This document shows positions 16,773-26,992 of a DNA stretch of 64,000 bases, in pieces; position 1 is the stretch's first letter, and the number at the start of each line of letters is the position of its first letter. This stretch comes from Acidobacteriaceae bacterium (GTDB lineage: Bacteria; Acidobacteriota; Terriglobia; Terriglobales; Acidobacteriaceae). The stretch spans positions 26,490 to 90,489 of the forward strand of contig PLHW01000037.1 in NCBI GenBank assembly GCA_003139095.1, given 5' to 3'. The position numbers and the translations under genes were made by a program. The notes under the pieces were generated by a model. That model was not told where the DNA came from. It saw nothing but the letters and a program-made list of their open reading frames with translations, and ran no database searches.

Positions 16773-19322
16773 ATGGGATTTCGATGGATTTGCTGGGCCA
16801 GCATGGTGTGCTTGTTTTTCACTGCGGCGATCGCGCTCGGGCAGTCCCCCGGCCCCGCGGATCCGCCGGATATGGATCAGAACTCCGCGCATTCGGCCAC
16901 ACCGCAAAGCGGCTCCAGGAAAGTTTCTGATCCGGATATCCCCGATGCTCCCCAGCCCGGCGATGCGCAGACGCAGAACAAAGCTCTGAATTTGCCCTCG
17001 GCCCTGCTGCACGACCAGATCGGCATGTGGACCAGCCCGGCGAAGGCCCGGCTCGTCGACGCAACCTGGCTGGTTCCGCTCGGAGGATTCGCGGCAGCCT
17101 TATTTGCGACCGATAGCGACGTCAGCCGGCATCTGTCGAATTCTTCCAGCACCCTTCTTCAGTACAAACACATTTCCGATTACGGAGCCTATTCCATGGC
17201 CGGCGGCGCGGCCGGGCTTTATCTGTTGGGTCTCAGCACCGGCAACGAGCACGAGCGTGAGACCGGATTCCTCAGCGGCGAGGCGGCGATCGACAGTCTC
17301 GCGGCGGTGGAAGCAATCAAATACGCATCCGGGCGCGAACGCCCCTATCTCGACAACGCCAACGGAAAATTCTTCAAGAGCGGGTCCTCGTTTCCGTCCG
17401 AACATTCTGCCGCCGCCTGGGCCATCGCGGGTGTTGTCTCCCACGAGTATCCCAGCCCATTCATGAGGTTTCTCTCCTACGGTTTGGCCGGACTGGTCAG
17501 CGCCTCTCGCGTCAACGCCAAGCAGCATTTTCCCTCGGACGTTCTGGTGGGCGCGGCCATCGGTTATTTGACCAGCGCCTACGTTTATCGCCAGCATCAC
17601 AATCCCGACCAGAGCGGATCGGCGTGGGAGTTGCCCGCCATCCGGCCCGACCGGCCGGCACACTGGCAGACCAAATTCATGGGGTCGCCCTATGTGCCTC
17701 TGGATAGTTGGATCTATCCCGCGCTCGAACGCCTCGCCGCGCTCGGATACGTCGATAGCGCTATAGCGGGAATGCGTCCGTGGACGCGCTTGGAATGCGC
17801 GCGGCAGGTGAGCGAGGCTTCCGATCGCATCGTCGAAGACGAGCCGGGCGAGTCCGAAGGGGCGCGGCTTTACCAGGAACTGGTGGGGGAGTTCGGCCGC
17901 GAAGTGGAGTTGCTGGGAGGCGGAGACAATGCCGAAATCCGCCTCGAATCAGCCTATACGCGAAGTACAGAAATCGCAGGCAAACCGCTCGTTGACGGCT
18001 ATCACTTTGGACAGACAATCACCAATGATTTTGGCCGCCCTGAGGAGCAGGGTTTTAACAATGTTTCGGGGTTGTCGGGATGGACTGCGGACGGCCCATT
18101 TGCAGTTTATATCCGCAGCGAATACCAGCATTCTCCTTCCGCGCCTGCTCTCCCGCTGGCGGCTCGCGAAGCCATATCGCAAGCCGATTTTGCCCTCTCT
18201 ACTGCTCCGCCGCCAGTGGGTGGCTATCCAGTGCCGCCCGATACGTTAACACCCTCCACCGACCGTGGACGCTTGCTGGATGCCTACGTCGCGATGAACA
18301 TCTCCGACTGGCAACTTTCGTACGGGAAACAAAGCTTGTGGTGGGGACCGAGCGAAGGCGGCGGAATGATGTTGAGCGACGCTGCTGATCCCCTGACCAT
18401 GTTCCGCATCAACCGGGTCACCCCGATTAAGCTCGGATGGCTTGGTGAGATCCGGACTGAGTACTTCGTCGGGCAGTATTCAGGCTACCAGTTCATGTAC
18501 ACCCCGTCGGGGCTCATTGGTCAATATGGCCAATTCCTGCACCCGCAGCCTATCGTCCACGGCGAAAGATTCAGCTGGAAGCCCACGCGAAATTTTGAGT
18601 TCGGGTTGTCACGTACTACCGACTATGGTGGACCTGGCTACCCCTTGACCTCGCACACCTTTCTCCGAAGCCTGTTTTCGACCAACATCACCGCCCCGGG
18701 CGCTGCGAACAAGCCCGGGGCGCGCCGCTCCGGTTTGGACTTTAGCTACAGGTTCCCGCGGCTTAAAGGACTGACTTTTTATGCCGATGGTTTTACCCAG
18801 CATGACAACTTCAGCCCAATTGGTGGTCCTGACGTGGCCGCCTGGCTTGGAGGAATCTATTTTCCTCGAATTCCCAAGCTCCCGAAAATGGATTTCCGCG
18901 TCGAAGGCGTCGAAACCGATCCGCCGATTGGGGGCAATGTCGGCCACGGCTTCTTTTACTACGACCAGACCTGGATCACGGGCTTCCAGAATGCGGGCCA
19001 TTTAATGGGCAACTGGGTCGGACGGGAAGGCCAGGGCGTACAGGCTTGGACCACCTATTGGTTCACACCGCGCAACAAACTACAATTTGAATTCAGGCAT
19101 CTTAAGGTCAGCCATGAGTTCATCCCCAATGGCGGCACTGAGTCCGATGCAAGTGTCCGCGGGGATTTCTGGGTGCGATCGAGCTTTAGCCTGTCTGCTG
19201 TGGCCCAATATGAAGCTTGGACTTTTCCGGTGATCGCGATGGGCAGGCAGTCGAATGTCACCTCGTCGGTGCAGTTGACATTCTGGCCGAAGCGCCTTTC
19301 GCGAAAGAGTAGTTCAGACTAA
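16773..19322 (+). CDS. PAP2-family phosphatase fused to Wzi-like capsule assembly barrel
   Basis: Protein of 849 aa. After a signal peptide (MVCLFFTAAIALG) and a Pro/Ser linker, residues about 70-270 form a PAP2 acid phosphatase domain with its three motifs: KYASGRERP, SFPSEHSAAA and SRVNAKQHFPSD. Residues about 300-849 match Cap_assembly_Wzi: an outer-membrane barrel with DWQLSYGKQSLWWGPSEGG, then many aromatic strand-like segments to the C-terminus. Wzi binds capsule at the surface; PAP2 enzymes remove phosphate from lipid pyrophosphates such as undecaprenyl-PP. The fusion would place both on the outer side. The ATG at 16773 is chosen; an in-frame ATG at 16722 would overlap the export gene. 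Confidence 0.88.
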   Translation: MGFRWICWASMVCLFFTAAIALGQSPGPADPPDMDQNSAHSATPQSGSRKVSDPDIPDAPQPGDAQTQNKALNLPSALLHDQIGMWTSPAKARLVDATWLVPLGGFAAALFATDSDVSRHLSNSSSTLLQYKHISDYGAYSMAGGAAGLYLLGLSTGNEHERETGFLSGEAAIDSLAAVEAIKYASGRERPYLDNANGKFFKSGSSFPSEHSAAAWAIAGVVSHEYPSPFMRFLSYGLAGLVSASRVNAKQHFPSDVLVGAAIGYLTSAYVYRQHHNPDQSGSAWELPAIRPDRPAHWQTKFMGSPYVPLDSWIYPALERLAALGYVDSAIAGMRPWTRLECARQVSEASDRIVEDEPGESEGARLYQELVGEFGREVELLGGGDNAEIRLESAYTRSTEIAGKPLVDGYHFGQTITNDFGRPEEQGFNNVSGLSGWTADGPFAVYIRSEYQHSPSAPALPLAAREAISQADFALSTAPPPVGGYPVPPDTLTPSTDRGRLLDAYVAMNISDWQLSYGKQSLWWGPSEGGGMMLSDAADPLTMFRINRVTPIKLGWLGEIRTEYFVGQYSGYQFMYTPSGLIGQYGQFLHPQPIVHGERFSWKPTRNFEFGLSRTTDYGGPGYPLTSHTFLRSLFSTNITAPGAANKPGARRSGLDFSYRFPRLKGLTFYADGFTQHDNFSPIGGPDVAAWLGGIYFPRIPKLPKMDFRVEGVETDPPIGGNVGHGFFYYDQTWITGFQNAGHLMGNWVGREGQGVQAWTTYWFTPRNKLQFEFRHLKVSHEFIPNGGTESDASVRGDFWVRSSFSLSAVAQYEAWTFPVIAMGRQSNVTSSVQLTFWPKRLSRKSSSD

Positions 19323-19347
19323 GCGACTGGCAGTAAGAGGTTTACAC

Positions 19348-20877
19348 TTGACAATCGCCCAGAATGGCGACAGATTTAAAATGAACCTTAACATGCACTC
19401 CTCCATCAACTTAACAACCCCCCCGAACGCTCAGCCTATTTTCGCCCCCGATCTGACTTTGGTCGGGCCGGCCGTGCGGCACACTCCCGCCGGACGCTTC
19501 CAAAGTCACCTGACAAAACTCGAAGCGCTCGCCGATTTTGTAACAGTAATTGGCGCAGTCATGTCGAGCTACGCGGCATACTACCTCCTCGGATTGGGCA
19601 GACACATTTACTATCCGCGTTCGGTCGTTTTTGGCGTGTCCGCTACGTTCGCAGCGGTCATCGTCCTGATGCTCGACCGCGTAGGCGCATACTCCCGCGG
19701 AACCAGCCTGTTGCGCGTCCGTGAAACCGAGCGCATCCTCCGCGTCTCCATGGAGGCTCTCGGCTTCATACTGGGAGCGAGTTTCTTCACCAACTTTCTA
19801 TTTTCGCGCTGGTTGCTGGTCATCGCTTTCGGCTTGGTGCCGCTCTTTCTATTTCTTCAAAAACATCTCGTTTATGTACTGGTGCAGCATCTGCATGCCA
19901 AAGGCTATGGAATTGAACGGGTTCTCATCTACGGATCCGGATCCACCGGGCGCCGCGTCTACTCGGTTCTACGCCGTTCCCCGAAACTCGGCCTGGAACC
20001 TGTGGCGTTGGTGGATGACAACCCCGCCAAAGTCGGCTGCGCGATTTTCGAATTAGGCTACGAGAATCGGCGATCCGCCTCCGTGATGTGTGGCCCACTG
20101 ACCCGCGACTTGGTAGCCGAGTCCGCCGCCGACCTGGTCGTGATCGCCATCCCTTCCATGCAACACGAGAAGTTCCACCACGCAGTCGGCGAAGCCATGG
20201 CGGCTGGCGCGCGTGTCTCCTTTGTTCCCAGCCACTTTGTGCACTCCGATCCGCTGGTTGACTTTCAGGACATTGACGGCGTTCTGCTGGCTTCGTTTGG
20301 CCGCGACCCCAGGCGCTTCACTTACGAGTGGGCCAAGCGCATCTTCGACTTCTGCGGTGCGGCGGCGCTACTGGTCCTCGGCTTCCCCTTATTCCTGCTG
20401 CTTGCCATCCTGATCAAACTCGATTCCAAAGGACCGGCACTGTTTCGGCAGGAACGGGTTGGCTTGCACGGCCGAAAGTTTCGCATGTTCAAGTTTCGTA
20501 CCATGTACAGCGAAGCTCCCGTTTACGCCTATTCCCCAAAAGAGTCCGACGATCTTAGGATTACTAGACTTGGTCGCTTTCTCCGGCGCACCAGTCTGGA
20601 TGAGCTTCCCCAATTGCTGAATGTATTCATGGGCAATATGTCGCTGGTCGGACCTCGTCCCGAGATGCCATTCATCGTCGAGACCTACACGGAACGTCAT
20701 TGCCAGCGTCTGCTGGTAAAACCGGGCATCACTGGGCTCTGGCAGCTCAGCGGGGACCGCAACTACCTCATTCACGAAAACATCGAGTATGATCTTTACT
20801 ACATGAAGAATCGAAATTTCTTCATGGACATCGCAATTCTCTTGCATACGTGCATTTTCGCAATGCGGGGAATTTGA
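19348..20877 (+). CDS. Undecaprenyl-phosphate sugar-1-phosphate transferase (initiating enzyme)
   Basis: Protein of 509 aa of the WbaP/EpsE family. It has four to five N-terminal membrane helices, a CoA-binding-like middle domain ([19 protein letters not shown]), one more helix, and the cytoplasmic bacterial sugar transferase domain: [53 protein letters not shown], and [13 protein letters not shown]. It transfers the first sugar phosphate of the repeat unit to undecaprenyl phosphate. The TTG at 19348 is preferred because AAGAGG lies 8 bp upstream; an ATG at 19381 has no clear ribosome site. Sugar specificity is not evident. Confidence 0.93.
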   Translation: MTIAQNGDRFKMNLNMHSSINLTTPPNAQPIFAPDLTLVGPAVRHTPAGRFQSHLTKLEALADFVTVIGAVMSSYAAYYLLGLGRHIYYPRSVVFGVSATFAAVIVLMLDRVGAYSRGTSLLRVRETERILRVSMEALGFILGASFFTNFLFSRWLLVIAFGLVPLFLFLQKHLVYVLVQHLHAKGYGIERVLIYGSGSTGRRVYSVLRRSPKLGLEPVALVDDNPAKVGCAIFELGYENRRSASVMCGPLTRDLVAESAADLVVIAIPSMQHEKFHHAVGEAMAAGARVSFVPSHFVHSDPLVDFQDIDGVLLASFGRDPRRFTYEWAKRIFDFCGAAALLVLGFPLFLLLAILIKLDSKGPALFRQERVGLHGRKFRMFKFRTMYSEAPVYAYSPKESDDLRITRLGRFLRRTSLDELPQLLNVFMGNMSLVGPRPEMPFIVETYTERHCQRLLVKPGITGLWQLSGDRNYLIHENIEYDLYYMKNRNFFMDIAILLHTCIFAMRGI

Positions 20878-20996
20878 TCACGAATCGGAAGTCGGAGTCA
20901 GTCTGCGGGCAATGGAATACGGAGTCTGTCCTGTCCCGGGGCTTCTCAGGGGATGGAAGTGCCCGATAAAATCGACACAGTATCCGGGACGAGTTT

Positions 20997-22406
20997 GTGC
21001 AAACCAAGGAATCCACAGCCCGCTTAGTTGAAAATCCGCCGGAAATCGAGCGGGACCCCACGACGTCCTTGGACGAACGCGCGCCGAGCCATGCCACCGA
21101 AGGCATCGAATGGCTCTGGATGCTCTGGGGGCACCGTAGGTTGCTGGGTCGCGCGATCGCGGTTGCATTCCTCGGTAGTTTGTTGGTGGCCTTCCTCATT
21201 CCTGCACGTTATGAATCCACGTCGCAGCTCATGCCCCCGGATGAATCCACGTCCGGCCTTGTAAGCTTGTTAGCCTCCGCATCAGGCGGTACGGGCGGTA
21301 TGGGGGGGATGGCTGGCGGTCTGGGGGGGATGGCGAGTGACCTCCTCGGGCTAAAGAGCAGCAGCGAGATATTCGTTGGAATCCTCTCGAGCCGTACGGT
21401 GAAGGACAACCTGATTCAGCGGTTCGACTTGAAAAAACTCTACTCGGACCGGCGAATGGAAGATGCACGGGAGAGCTTGACAGCGCATACCGCGATCTCG
21501 GTGGATAGAAAAAGCCAGATCATTAGCATCACTGTGACGGATAAGAGCCCGCAAAGAGCGGCTGCAATGACAGCAGCGTATGTCGAAGAATTGAATCGCC
21601 TCGCAGCGGAAGTGAGCACTTCATCGGCTCGCCGTGAACGTATCTTTCTCGAAGGACGGCTGCAATCCGTGAGCCGTGATCTCGAAGACGCGGAAAAGAA
21701 CTTTAGTCGGTACGAGAGCAAGAACATAACCATAGATGTCAAAGAGCAAGGGAAAGCGATGGTCGATTCCGCCGCCATCCTGCAGGGCCAGTTGATTGCC
21801 GCACAGTCGGAATATGAAGGATTGAGGCAGATCTATAGCGACGGCAATGTACGCGTACGTTCGGTTAAGGCACGAATTGATGAACTCCAGCGTCAACTCG
21901 AGAAGATCGGCGGCAAAGGGGAGAGCGCTGTCAGCATCTCTGATCAGCCCGGCGACTCCATGTATCCTTCCATCAGGAAGTTGCCGCTCCTGGGCGTCGA
22001 ATACGCAGATCTTTATCGACGGGCGAGGATTCAGGAAACTGTCCTTGAGACACTCACGAAGGAGTATGAACTGGCCAAGGTTCAGGAGGCCAAGGAGATT
22101 CCAGTCGTGAAGGTGCTCGATTCTCCAAACGTTCCAGATAAGAAGTCATTCCCGCCGCGTCTGCTCATCATATTTTTAGGGGTGGTGTTCGGGTTTGCCA
22201 TTACCACGGCATGGATATTCGGTAAGACAGCGTGGGAGCAGACCGAGTCGGACGACCCTCGGAAAGTATTTGCGCAGGAGGTCTTTTCCACTTTGAGGGC
22301 GCAAGTTCTTCGGTTCGCCCCAAACGGAATCCGGGAACACTCCGGCGCCGGCAAGCTGTGGAAACTCATTCGGCGAAAGGGAGAAGAAAACGAAACGTCT
22401 CGATAA
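20997..22406 (+). CDS. Wzz/GNVR-type polysaccharide co-polymerase without kinase domain
   Basis: Protein of 469 aa with a GTG start. A transmembrane helix at about 55-75 (AIAVAFLGSLLVAFLIPARYES), a Gly/Met-rich loop (GGTGGMGGMAGG), a long periplasmic coiled coil with the GNVR-like GNVRVRSVKARIDEL, and a second helix at about 395-415 preceded by PPRLLII. This is the chain-length determinant family. The usual fused tyrosine kinase (Walker A after the second helix) is absent: the C-terminal tail of about 55 residues has no P-loop. No separate BY-kinase is encoded in the locus. Its stop codon is directly abutted by the flippase ATG. Confidence 0.9.
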   Translation: MQTKESTARLVENPPEIERDPTTSLDERAPSHATEGIEWLWMLWGHRRLLGRAIAVAFLGSLLVAFLIPARYESTSQLMPPDESTSGLVSLLASASGGTGGMGGMAGGLGGMASDLLGLKSSSEIFVGILSSRTVKDNLIQRFDLKKLYSDRRMEDARESLTAHTAISVDRKSQIISITVTDKSPQRAAAMTAAYVEELNRLAAEVSTSSARRERIFLEGRLQSVSRDLEDAEKNFSRYESKNITIDVKEQGKAMVDSAAILQGQLIAAQSEYEGLRQIYSDGNVRVRSVKARIDELQRQLEKIGGKGESAVSISDQPGDSMYPSIRKLPLLGVEYADLYRRARIQETVLETLTKEYELAKVQEAKEIPVVKVLDSPNVPDKKSFPPRLLIIFLGVVFGFAITTAWIFGKTAWEQTESDDPRKVFAQEVFSTLRAQVLRFAPNGIREHSGAGKLWKLIRRKGEENETSR

Positions 22407-23846
22407 ATGCTCGTTTCGGATGCGGGTAATGAATTTAAACAGGACTTTTCCAATGGTTTCATTCGAAGCGCGGAAAGCAAGCGAGTGAATATACGTTCCG
22501 ACCTCAAGGAAACCATTTTTGGCAATTCCAAATCATCGCTGGCCTCGCGGCTCATTCATGGATCGTTCTGGTCGCTGGTTGGCGCCGTCGTCTTTCGGGG
22601 AAGCACACTCGCGTCATCGGTTGTGATCGCACGTGTTCTTGGGAAGGAAGAATTCGGAAAGTTCGGAATTATTCAAAGCACTGTCAACATGTTTATGGTT
22701 TTTGCGTGCGCCGGGGTCGGTCTCACGAGTACGAAATTCGTGTCCCAGTTCCGCAGAAAGGACCCTCGTACGGCCGGCGCTGTCATCGGCGTTTCCCTCA
22801 TTTTTTCGGTCATTGGCGGATCGATCTGCACCTTGGCTTTGTTCGTATTTTCTGCTCCGATTGCTGCCAGATTTCTTGCCGCACCAGACTTGGCTAATAT
22901 CCTTCGGATTGCCTCGCCGGGTCTTTTGTTCGGCGCCTTGAACGCCGTACAGATTGGCTCCCTAATGGGATTCGAAGCCTTTAGGTCGATCGCCAGGATT
23001 AGCCTGATAGCGGGGTGCGCATCGTTCCCGCTCGTTGTCGGAGGGGTGTACACCTATGGTCTGCGAGGCGCTGTCGCAGGCACCATTTTGTCGCTGGCCA
23101 TCATGTGCGGTTGCAGCCAACTAGTCTTGCGGCGTCTTTGCCGGCAAGAGGGCGTCGCAATTCTCCTGTCAGAATGCCGAAAGCAGGCAGCGGTCGTCTG
23201 GCGGTTTACCATTCCGGCCGCTCTCGCAGCGTCTCTTGTCGGACCTGTCAACTGGATATGTTCCGCTGCCTTGGTCAATCAGCGGAATGGATACTCGGAA
23301 ATGGGTCTCTTTAACGCCGCCAATCAGTGGTTCGCGGTCCTGTTATTCTTGCCCACCATTCTTGGCCAGGCGGCTCTGCCCTCATTGTCCGAGAGTTTCG
23401 CGGATCGTAATGATGCCCGTCTTTCGAAGCTTCTGATGTTCTGCGTTAAAGCCAACTTGGCTTTTATAGCTCCCGTGGTGGTTTTAGGGTCGCTGTTCAG
23501 TCCGCTTATTATGCGTCTGTACGGTCCGGCCTTTGCTTCGGGTTGGCCGGTGCTGGTTCTATCTTTTGTTACTGCCGGAATCCTGGCGCTACAGTCTCCG
23601 ATCGGTGATCTTATCGTTGCCTCCGGCATGATGTGGAAAGGATTCGGGCTCAACGCGATTTGGGCAGTTCTGTTTATTTTCGCAACGTTATCGGCTATTC
23701 GCTGGGGTGCGGCTGGCCTTGCTGGCGCGCGTCTGTTTGCCTATACGCTTCACTCCGTGGGAGTTATATGGATTGCAAAGTACATACTTACGTCGAGAAG
23801 CGGCCCGGTGCCTGAGTTTGCGACAGCAGGGCCGCAGGCTAACTGA
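22407..23846 (+). CDS. Wzx-type oligosaccharide flippase
   Basis: Protein of 479 aa with about 12-14 membrane helices, of the polysaccharide-biosynthesis/MATE-like flippase family. A characteristic start is SFWSLVGAVVFRGSTLASS followed by ARVLGKEEFGKFGIIQSTV. It moves lipid-linked repeat units to the periplasmic face. The ATG follows the co-polymerase TAA with no gap. The 3' end is overlapped in another frame by upstream coding potential of the FkbM gene, but the preferred start of that gene lies just after this stop. Confidence 0.92.
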   Translation: MLVSDAGNEFKQDFSNGFIRSAESKRVNIRSDLKETIFGNSKSSLASRLIHGSFWSLVGAVVFRGSTLASSVVIARVLGKEEFGKFGIIQSTVNMFMVFACAGVGLTSTKFVSQFRRKDPRTAGAVIGVSLIFSVIGGSICTLALFVFSAPIAARFLAAPDLANILRIASPGLLFGALNAVQIGSLMGFEAFRSIARISLIAGCASFPLVVGGVYTYGLRGAVAGTILSLAIMCGCSQLVLRRLCRQEGVAILLSECRKQAAVVWRFTIPAALAASLVGPVNWICSAALVNQRNGYSEMGLFNAANQWFAVLLFLPTILGQAALPSLSESFADRNDARLSKLLMFCVKANLAFIAPVVVLGSLFSPLIMRLYGPAFASGWPVLVLSFVTAGILALQSPIGDLIVASGMMWKGFGLNAIWAVLFIFATLSAIRWGAAGLAGARLFAYTLHSVGVIWIAKYILTSRSGPVPEFATAGPQAN

Positions 23847-23847
23847 A

Positions 23848-24621
23848 GTGCGCGAGCTTCAGAGAGTGGGCAAGGTGCTTCCCAGCTTCTTGAAGCGCGA
23901 CCTTCGGTCTGCCGCTTTTCAGGCGTTGAAGTTGGATTGGCCGTTGCGCTCTGGCCTAAGCATCCGTGTATCTAGCCATTCTGATTGGATCATTTTTAAC
24001 GAGATATTCGTCAACGGAGACTATGACGACGCAATCCTCATGGCGATGGAACGAGCCCAAACAGGCGCCGAGTTGAAAATCCTTGACTTGGGAGCGAACG
24101 TGGGATTCTTTTCGCTTCGGTGTCTCGATCTATTGCACCGTCGCCATCTTGAGGAATTGCCGACGAGTATTGTCGCCGTTGAAGGTAATCCGAAAACTTT
24201 CCGCAGTATGATGACAAGGTTATCGGCGCAAAAAGTACGATGCCCGGTCAATGTGGTTAATGGCTTAGTTGGCTATAAAAAAGGAACTGGTACGATCACT
24301 GATTTCGAAATATCCGGAAATAATAGGGTACTATCGGGTGAACCCGGAAAGGCACACACAGTCGACTATGTCGACCTCGACTGCTTTCCCGCCTTGCAAT
24401 CCCGGATCGATCTGTTGAAATGTGACATCGAAGGAGGAGAATTACTCTTTCTTCAGAACTATCGAGAATTGTTGCAACGAACTCAGGTTGGAGTTTTCGA
24501 GCTTCATGATGACCAGTGCGATACAAACGAATGCCGCAGGCTCCTTCGGGAGGCTGGTTTCAAGCACTTTAGAGATCTGGTGAGCGAGGGGGCGCTTAGC
24601 CTCGTTCTCGTATGGCGGTAG
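23848..24621 (+). CDS. FkbM-family methyltransferase
   Basis: Protein of about 257 aa if started at the GTG just after the flippase stop. The same frame stays open back to 23707 inside the flippase, where alternative GTG/TTG codons exist, so the N-terminus is uncertain. Core motifs: NEIFVNGDYDDAI, ILDLGANVGFFSLRCLDLL (SAM motif I), IVAVEGNPKTF, VDYVDLDCF, and LLKCDIEGGELLFLQNY, the signature FkbM segment. These enzymes O-methylate sugars, so this one probably decorates the exopolysaccharide. Base composition here is somewhat more AT-rich than in the surrounding housekeeping regions, as is common in polysaccharide loci. Confidence 0.85.
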   Translation: MRELQRVGKVLPSFLKRDLRSAAFQALKLDWPLRSGLSIRVSSHSDWIIFNEIFVNGDYDDAILMAMERAQTGAELKILDLGANVGFFSLRCLDLLHRRHLEELPTSIVAVEGNPKTFRSMMTRLSAQKVRCPVNVVNGLVGYKKGTGTITDFEISGNNRVLSGEPGKAHTVDYVDLDCFPALQSRIDLLKCDIEGGELLFLQNYRELLQRTQVGVFELHDDQCDTNECRRLLREAGFKHFRDLVSEGALSLVLVWR

Positions 24622-24661
24622 TGTCTTTGCCTTTTCAAACTTTCCACGAGAGTGCCAAACC

Positions 24662-25834
24662 GTGAAGCTGCTCATTAGCTTCGGGACTAGACCCGAGGCG
24701 ATTAAGATGGCCCCCATCATCGCCGCGGCACGCTCCAGTAGCCGCGCGAACGTCAAGGTCTGTGTGACAGCACAGCACCGCGAAATGTTGGATCAAGTAC
24801 TGGATCTATTCGACATCACAGCGGATTACGATTTGGATTTGATGCGTCATGACCAGGACTTGACGTCCTTGAGTTCCGGCGTTTTGCTCGGCATGAAAGA
24901 CGTTCTCAAGAAAGAGAATCCGGATGCTGTTTTGGTGCAGGGGGACACTGTTTCAACCTTTATTACGGCTCTCGCGTCTTTTTATCAGCGCATTCCTGTC
25001 TGTCATATTGAAGCGGGACTGCGGACATACAACCTCGATGCTCCTTTTCCAGAAGAGGGAATGCGGCAGCTCGTCACCAGGCTATCGAGCCTGCACTTTG
25101 CTCCGACTGAACGGAACAGAAAGGCATTATTGGCTGAGGGCATTGAGGATAAGTCCATTTTTGTCGTGGGTAACACTGTGATTGATGCTTTGTACTGGAC
25201 CCGCGACAAACTTGCAGGCATACCCCCCAATCGGCTTGCGACCGCTTGGGGACGTGCCAGTGCCGCACTGGAAAGCCAGGACCGATTAATACTTGTGACC
25301 GGCCACCGCCGCGAGAGCTTTGGGGAAGGTCTCCGAAACGTGTGCTTGGCACTGCGGGATATTGCCGAACGGCACGCCGATGTAAATATTCTGTATTCGG
25401 TCCATCCCAATCCGAATGTGTCAGTGCCGGTCGAAGAACTCCTCGGGAACATTAGCAATGTTTACCTCTTGCCCCCATTCGATTATCGTTCTTTTGTTTA
25501 TTTGATGCATCGATCTTATTTGATTATCACTGATTCGGGCGGAGTCCAGGAAGAAGCGCCAGCATTAGGGAAGCCTGTCCTGGTTACGAGAGCTGTGACA
25601 GAACGGCACGAGGCTGTCGAATGCGGCGCGGTGAAACTCGTCGGTACCGACCGCTTGACAATCGTGAAAGAGACGGAACGGATTCTCAACTCGGAGTCCT
25701 GCCGTGCAAGCTTCGATCAGCACAAAAGCCTTTATGGGAGCGGCGACGCGGCAATCCGCATCATGAATGTGCTCGGCTCCTGGTTGGCTGATTCCCCTCG
25801 GTTGGCGGGAAGCGAAGTGGGGGCAGAAATCTAG
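24662..25834 (+). CDS. wecB: UDP-N-acetylglucosamine 2-epimerase
   Basis: Protein of 390 aa, non-hydrolysing family, interconverting UDP-GlcNAc and UDP-ManNAc in the cytoplasm. Motifs: FGTRPEAIKMAPII at the N-terminus, VTAQHREMLDQVL, VLVQGDTVSTF, HIEAGLRTYN, VTGHRRESFGEGL, and ITDSGGVQEEAPALGKPVLV. The usual TERPE reads TERHEAVECG here, a small variation near the active site. GTG start. It suggests that the repeat unit contains ManNAc or a derivative; no wecC-type dehydrogenase lies nearby. Confidence 0.93.
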   Translation: MKLLISFGTRPEAIKMAPIIAAARSSSRANVKVCVTAQHREMLDQVLDLFDITADYDLDLMRHDQDLTSLSSGVLLGMKDVLKKENPDAVLVQGDTVSTFITALASFYQRIPVCHIEAGLRTYNLDAPFPEEGMRQLVTRLSSLHFAPTERNRKALLAEGIEDKSIFVVGNTVIDALYWTRDKLAGIPPNRLATAWGRASAALESQDRLILVTGHRRESFGEGLRNVCLALRDIAERHADVNILYSVHPNPNVSVPVEELLGNISNVYLLPPFDYRSFVYLMHRSYLIITDSGGVQEEAPALGKPVLVTRAVTERHEAVECGAVKLVGTDRLTIVKETERILNSESCRASFDQHKSLYGSGDAAIRIMNVLGSWLADSPRLAGSEVGAEI

Positions 25835-26983
25835 ATGTCGAGTCTATGTCCGAAGGCTATCCACACCGCCGTCCGCAGAAATCGACGTCGACGAATTTTA
25901 TACCTCATGCATGTGGATTGGGGCTGGATAAAACAACGGCCGCACTTCCTTGCTGAAGGACTGGCGGCGAACCACGATGTCCGAGTCTTGTATCCACTTG
26001 TCTTTCGAAACCACGTTTACATGACAAGAAACGAGACGCACCTCCATCATTCCACGCTGCTGCCGATACCGTGGAGGTGGAGATCGTTGCCGTGGGCTCG
26101 CGCCTTGCACCGTCGATGGATCGCGAAAATTGCACGGGAATTTTGTCCGGACATCATTTGGGTGACGCATCCCAGTTTGCTGGAGTTACTACCCGAACAT
26201 TTGATGGAGCTTCCTGTTATTTACGACTGCATGGATGACGCGCTTAACTTTTTGTCGACCTCGCATGAAGGGGCTCTCTTAGCGCAGTTGGAGGAACAGC
26301 TAGTCAGACGCTCCGCGCGGATCCTATGCTCCAGCGCACATCTTAGCGACGTCTTAGCGAGCCGTTACAGTTCCAGCGTTTGCGGGAAAATCTCGGTAGT
26401 CCGCAATGCCGTCTCACAGAAGATCCTGGGGAACCCCACTGACAAGCCAAAAGCTATCAGGAAGAGGCTAGTCGGGGAAAGAACTCTGAAAATCGGATAT
26501 ATCGGGACTGTTGCCGAATGGCTGGACTTCGACCTCTTACTCGACTGCCTTGCGGATACCGCTGACGTTGAGTTTCATCTCGTCGGTCCGATTACAATAC
26601 CCAATGCAGCCCGCCATGAGCGACTGCACTATCACGGTCCGATTCCCCACGGCGAGTTAGTGCAATACGTGGATCGGTTCGACGCCCATATGATGCCATT
26701 CAAAATGGGGCCATTAATTGAGGCCGTGGACCCGATAAAACTCTACGAATATCTTGCTTTTGGGAAAGAAATTATTTCAATTCGATATCGTGAAGTTGAT
26801 CGATTCGCGAATTTCGTCCATTTTTACGACACTAAATCTGAATTCATTCAATTAGTTCGCGACTTGGCGGCCGGAAAGCTTGCTCTGAAGAACTGCCCGG
26901 AACGGACACGCCATTTCCTCGAAGAGAATACTTGGCACCAGAGAGTCGAACACATTTACGAACTACTAGACTCGTTGAACTAG
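25835..26983 (+). CDS. Glycosyltransferase, GT4-like (GT-B fold)
   Basis: Protein of 382 aa starting directly after the wecB stop. N-terminal Rossmann-like half with LYLMHVDWGWIKQRPHFLAE, and a C-terminal half with LKIGYIGTVAEWLDFDLLL, EFHLVGPI, LHYHGPIPHGELVQYV and VDPIKLYEYLAFGKEIIS, the nucleotide-sugar binding region of group 1 glycosyltransferases. The sugar donor and acceptor are not evident. Likely adds one residue of the exopolysaccharide repeat unit on the cytoplasmic face. Confidence 0.85.
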   Translation: MSSLCPKAIHTAVRRNRRRRILYLMHVDWGWIKQRPHFLAEGLAANHDVRVLYPLVFRNHVYMTRNETHLHHSTLLPIPWRWRSLPWARALHRRWIAKIAREFCPDIIWVTHPSLLELLPEHLMELPVIYDCMDDALNFLSTSHEGALLAQLEEQLVRRSARILCSSAHLSDVLASRYSSSVCGKISVVRNAVSQKILGNPTDKPKAIRKRLVGERTLKIGYIGTVAEWLDFDLLLDCLADTADVEFHLVGPITIPNAARHERLHYHGPIPHGELVQYVDRFDAHMMPFKMGPLIEAVDPIKLYEYLAFGKEIISIRYREVDRFANFVHFYDTKSEFIQLVRDLAAGKLALKNCPERTRHFLEENTWHQRVEHIYELLDSLN

Positions 26984-26992
26984 ATATTCACA

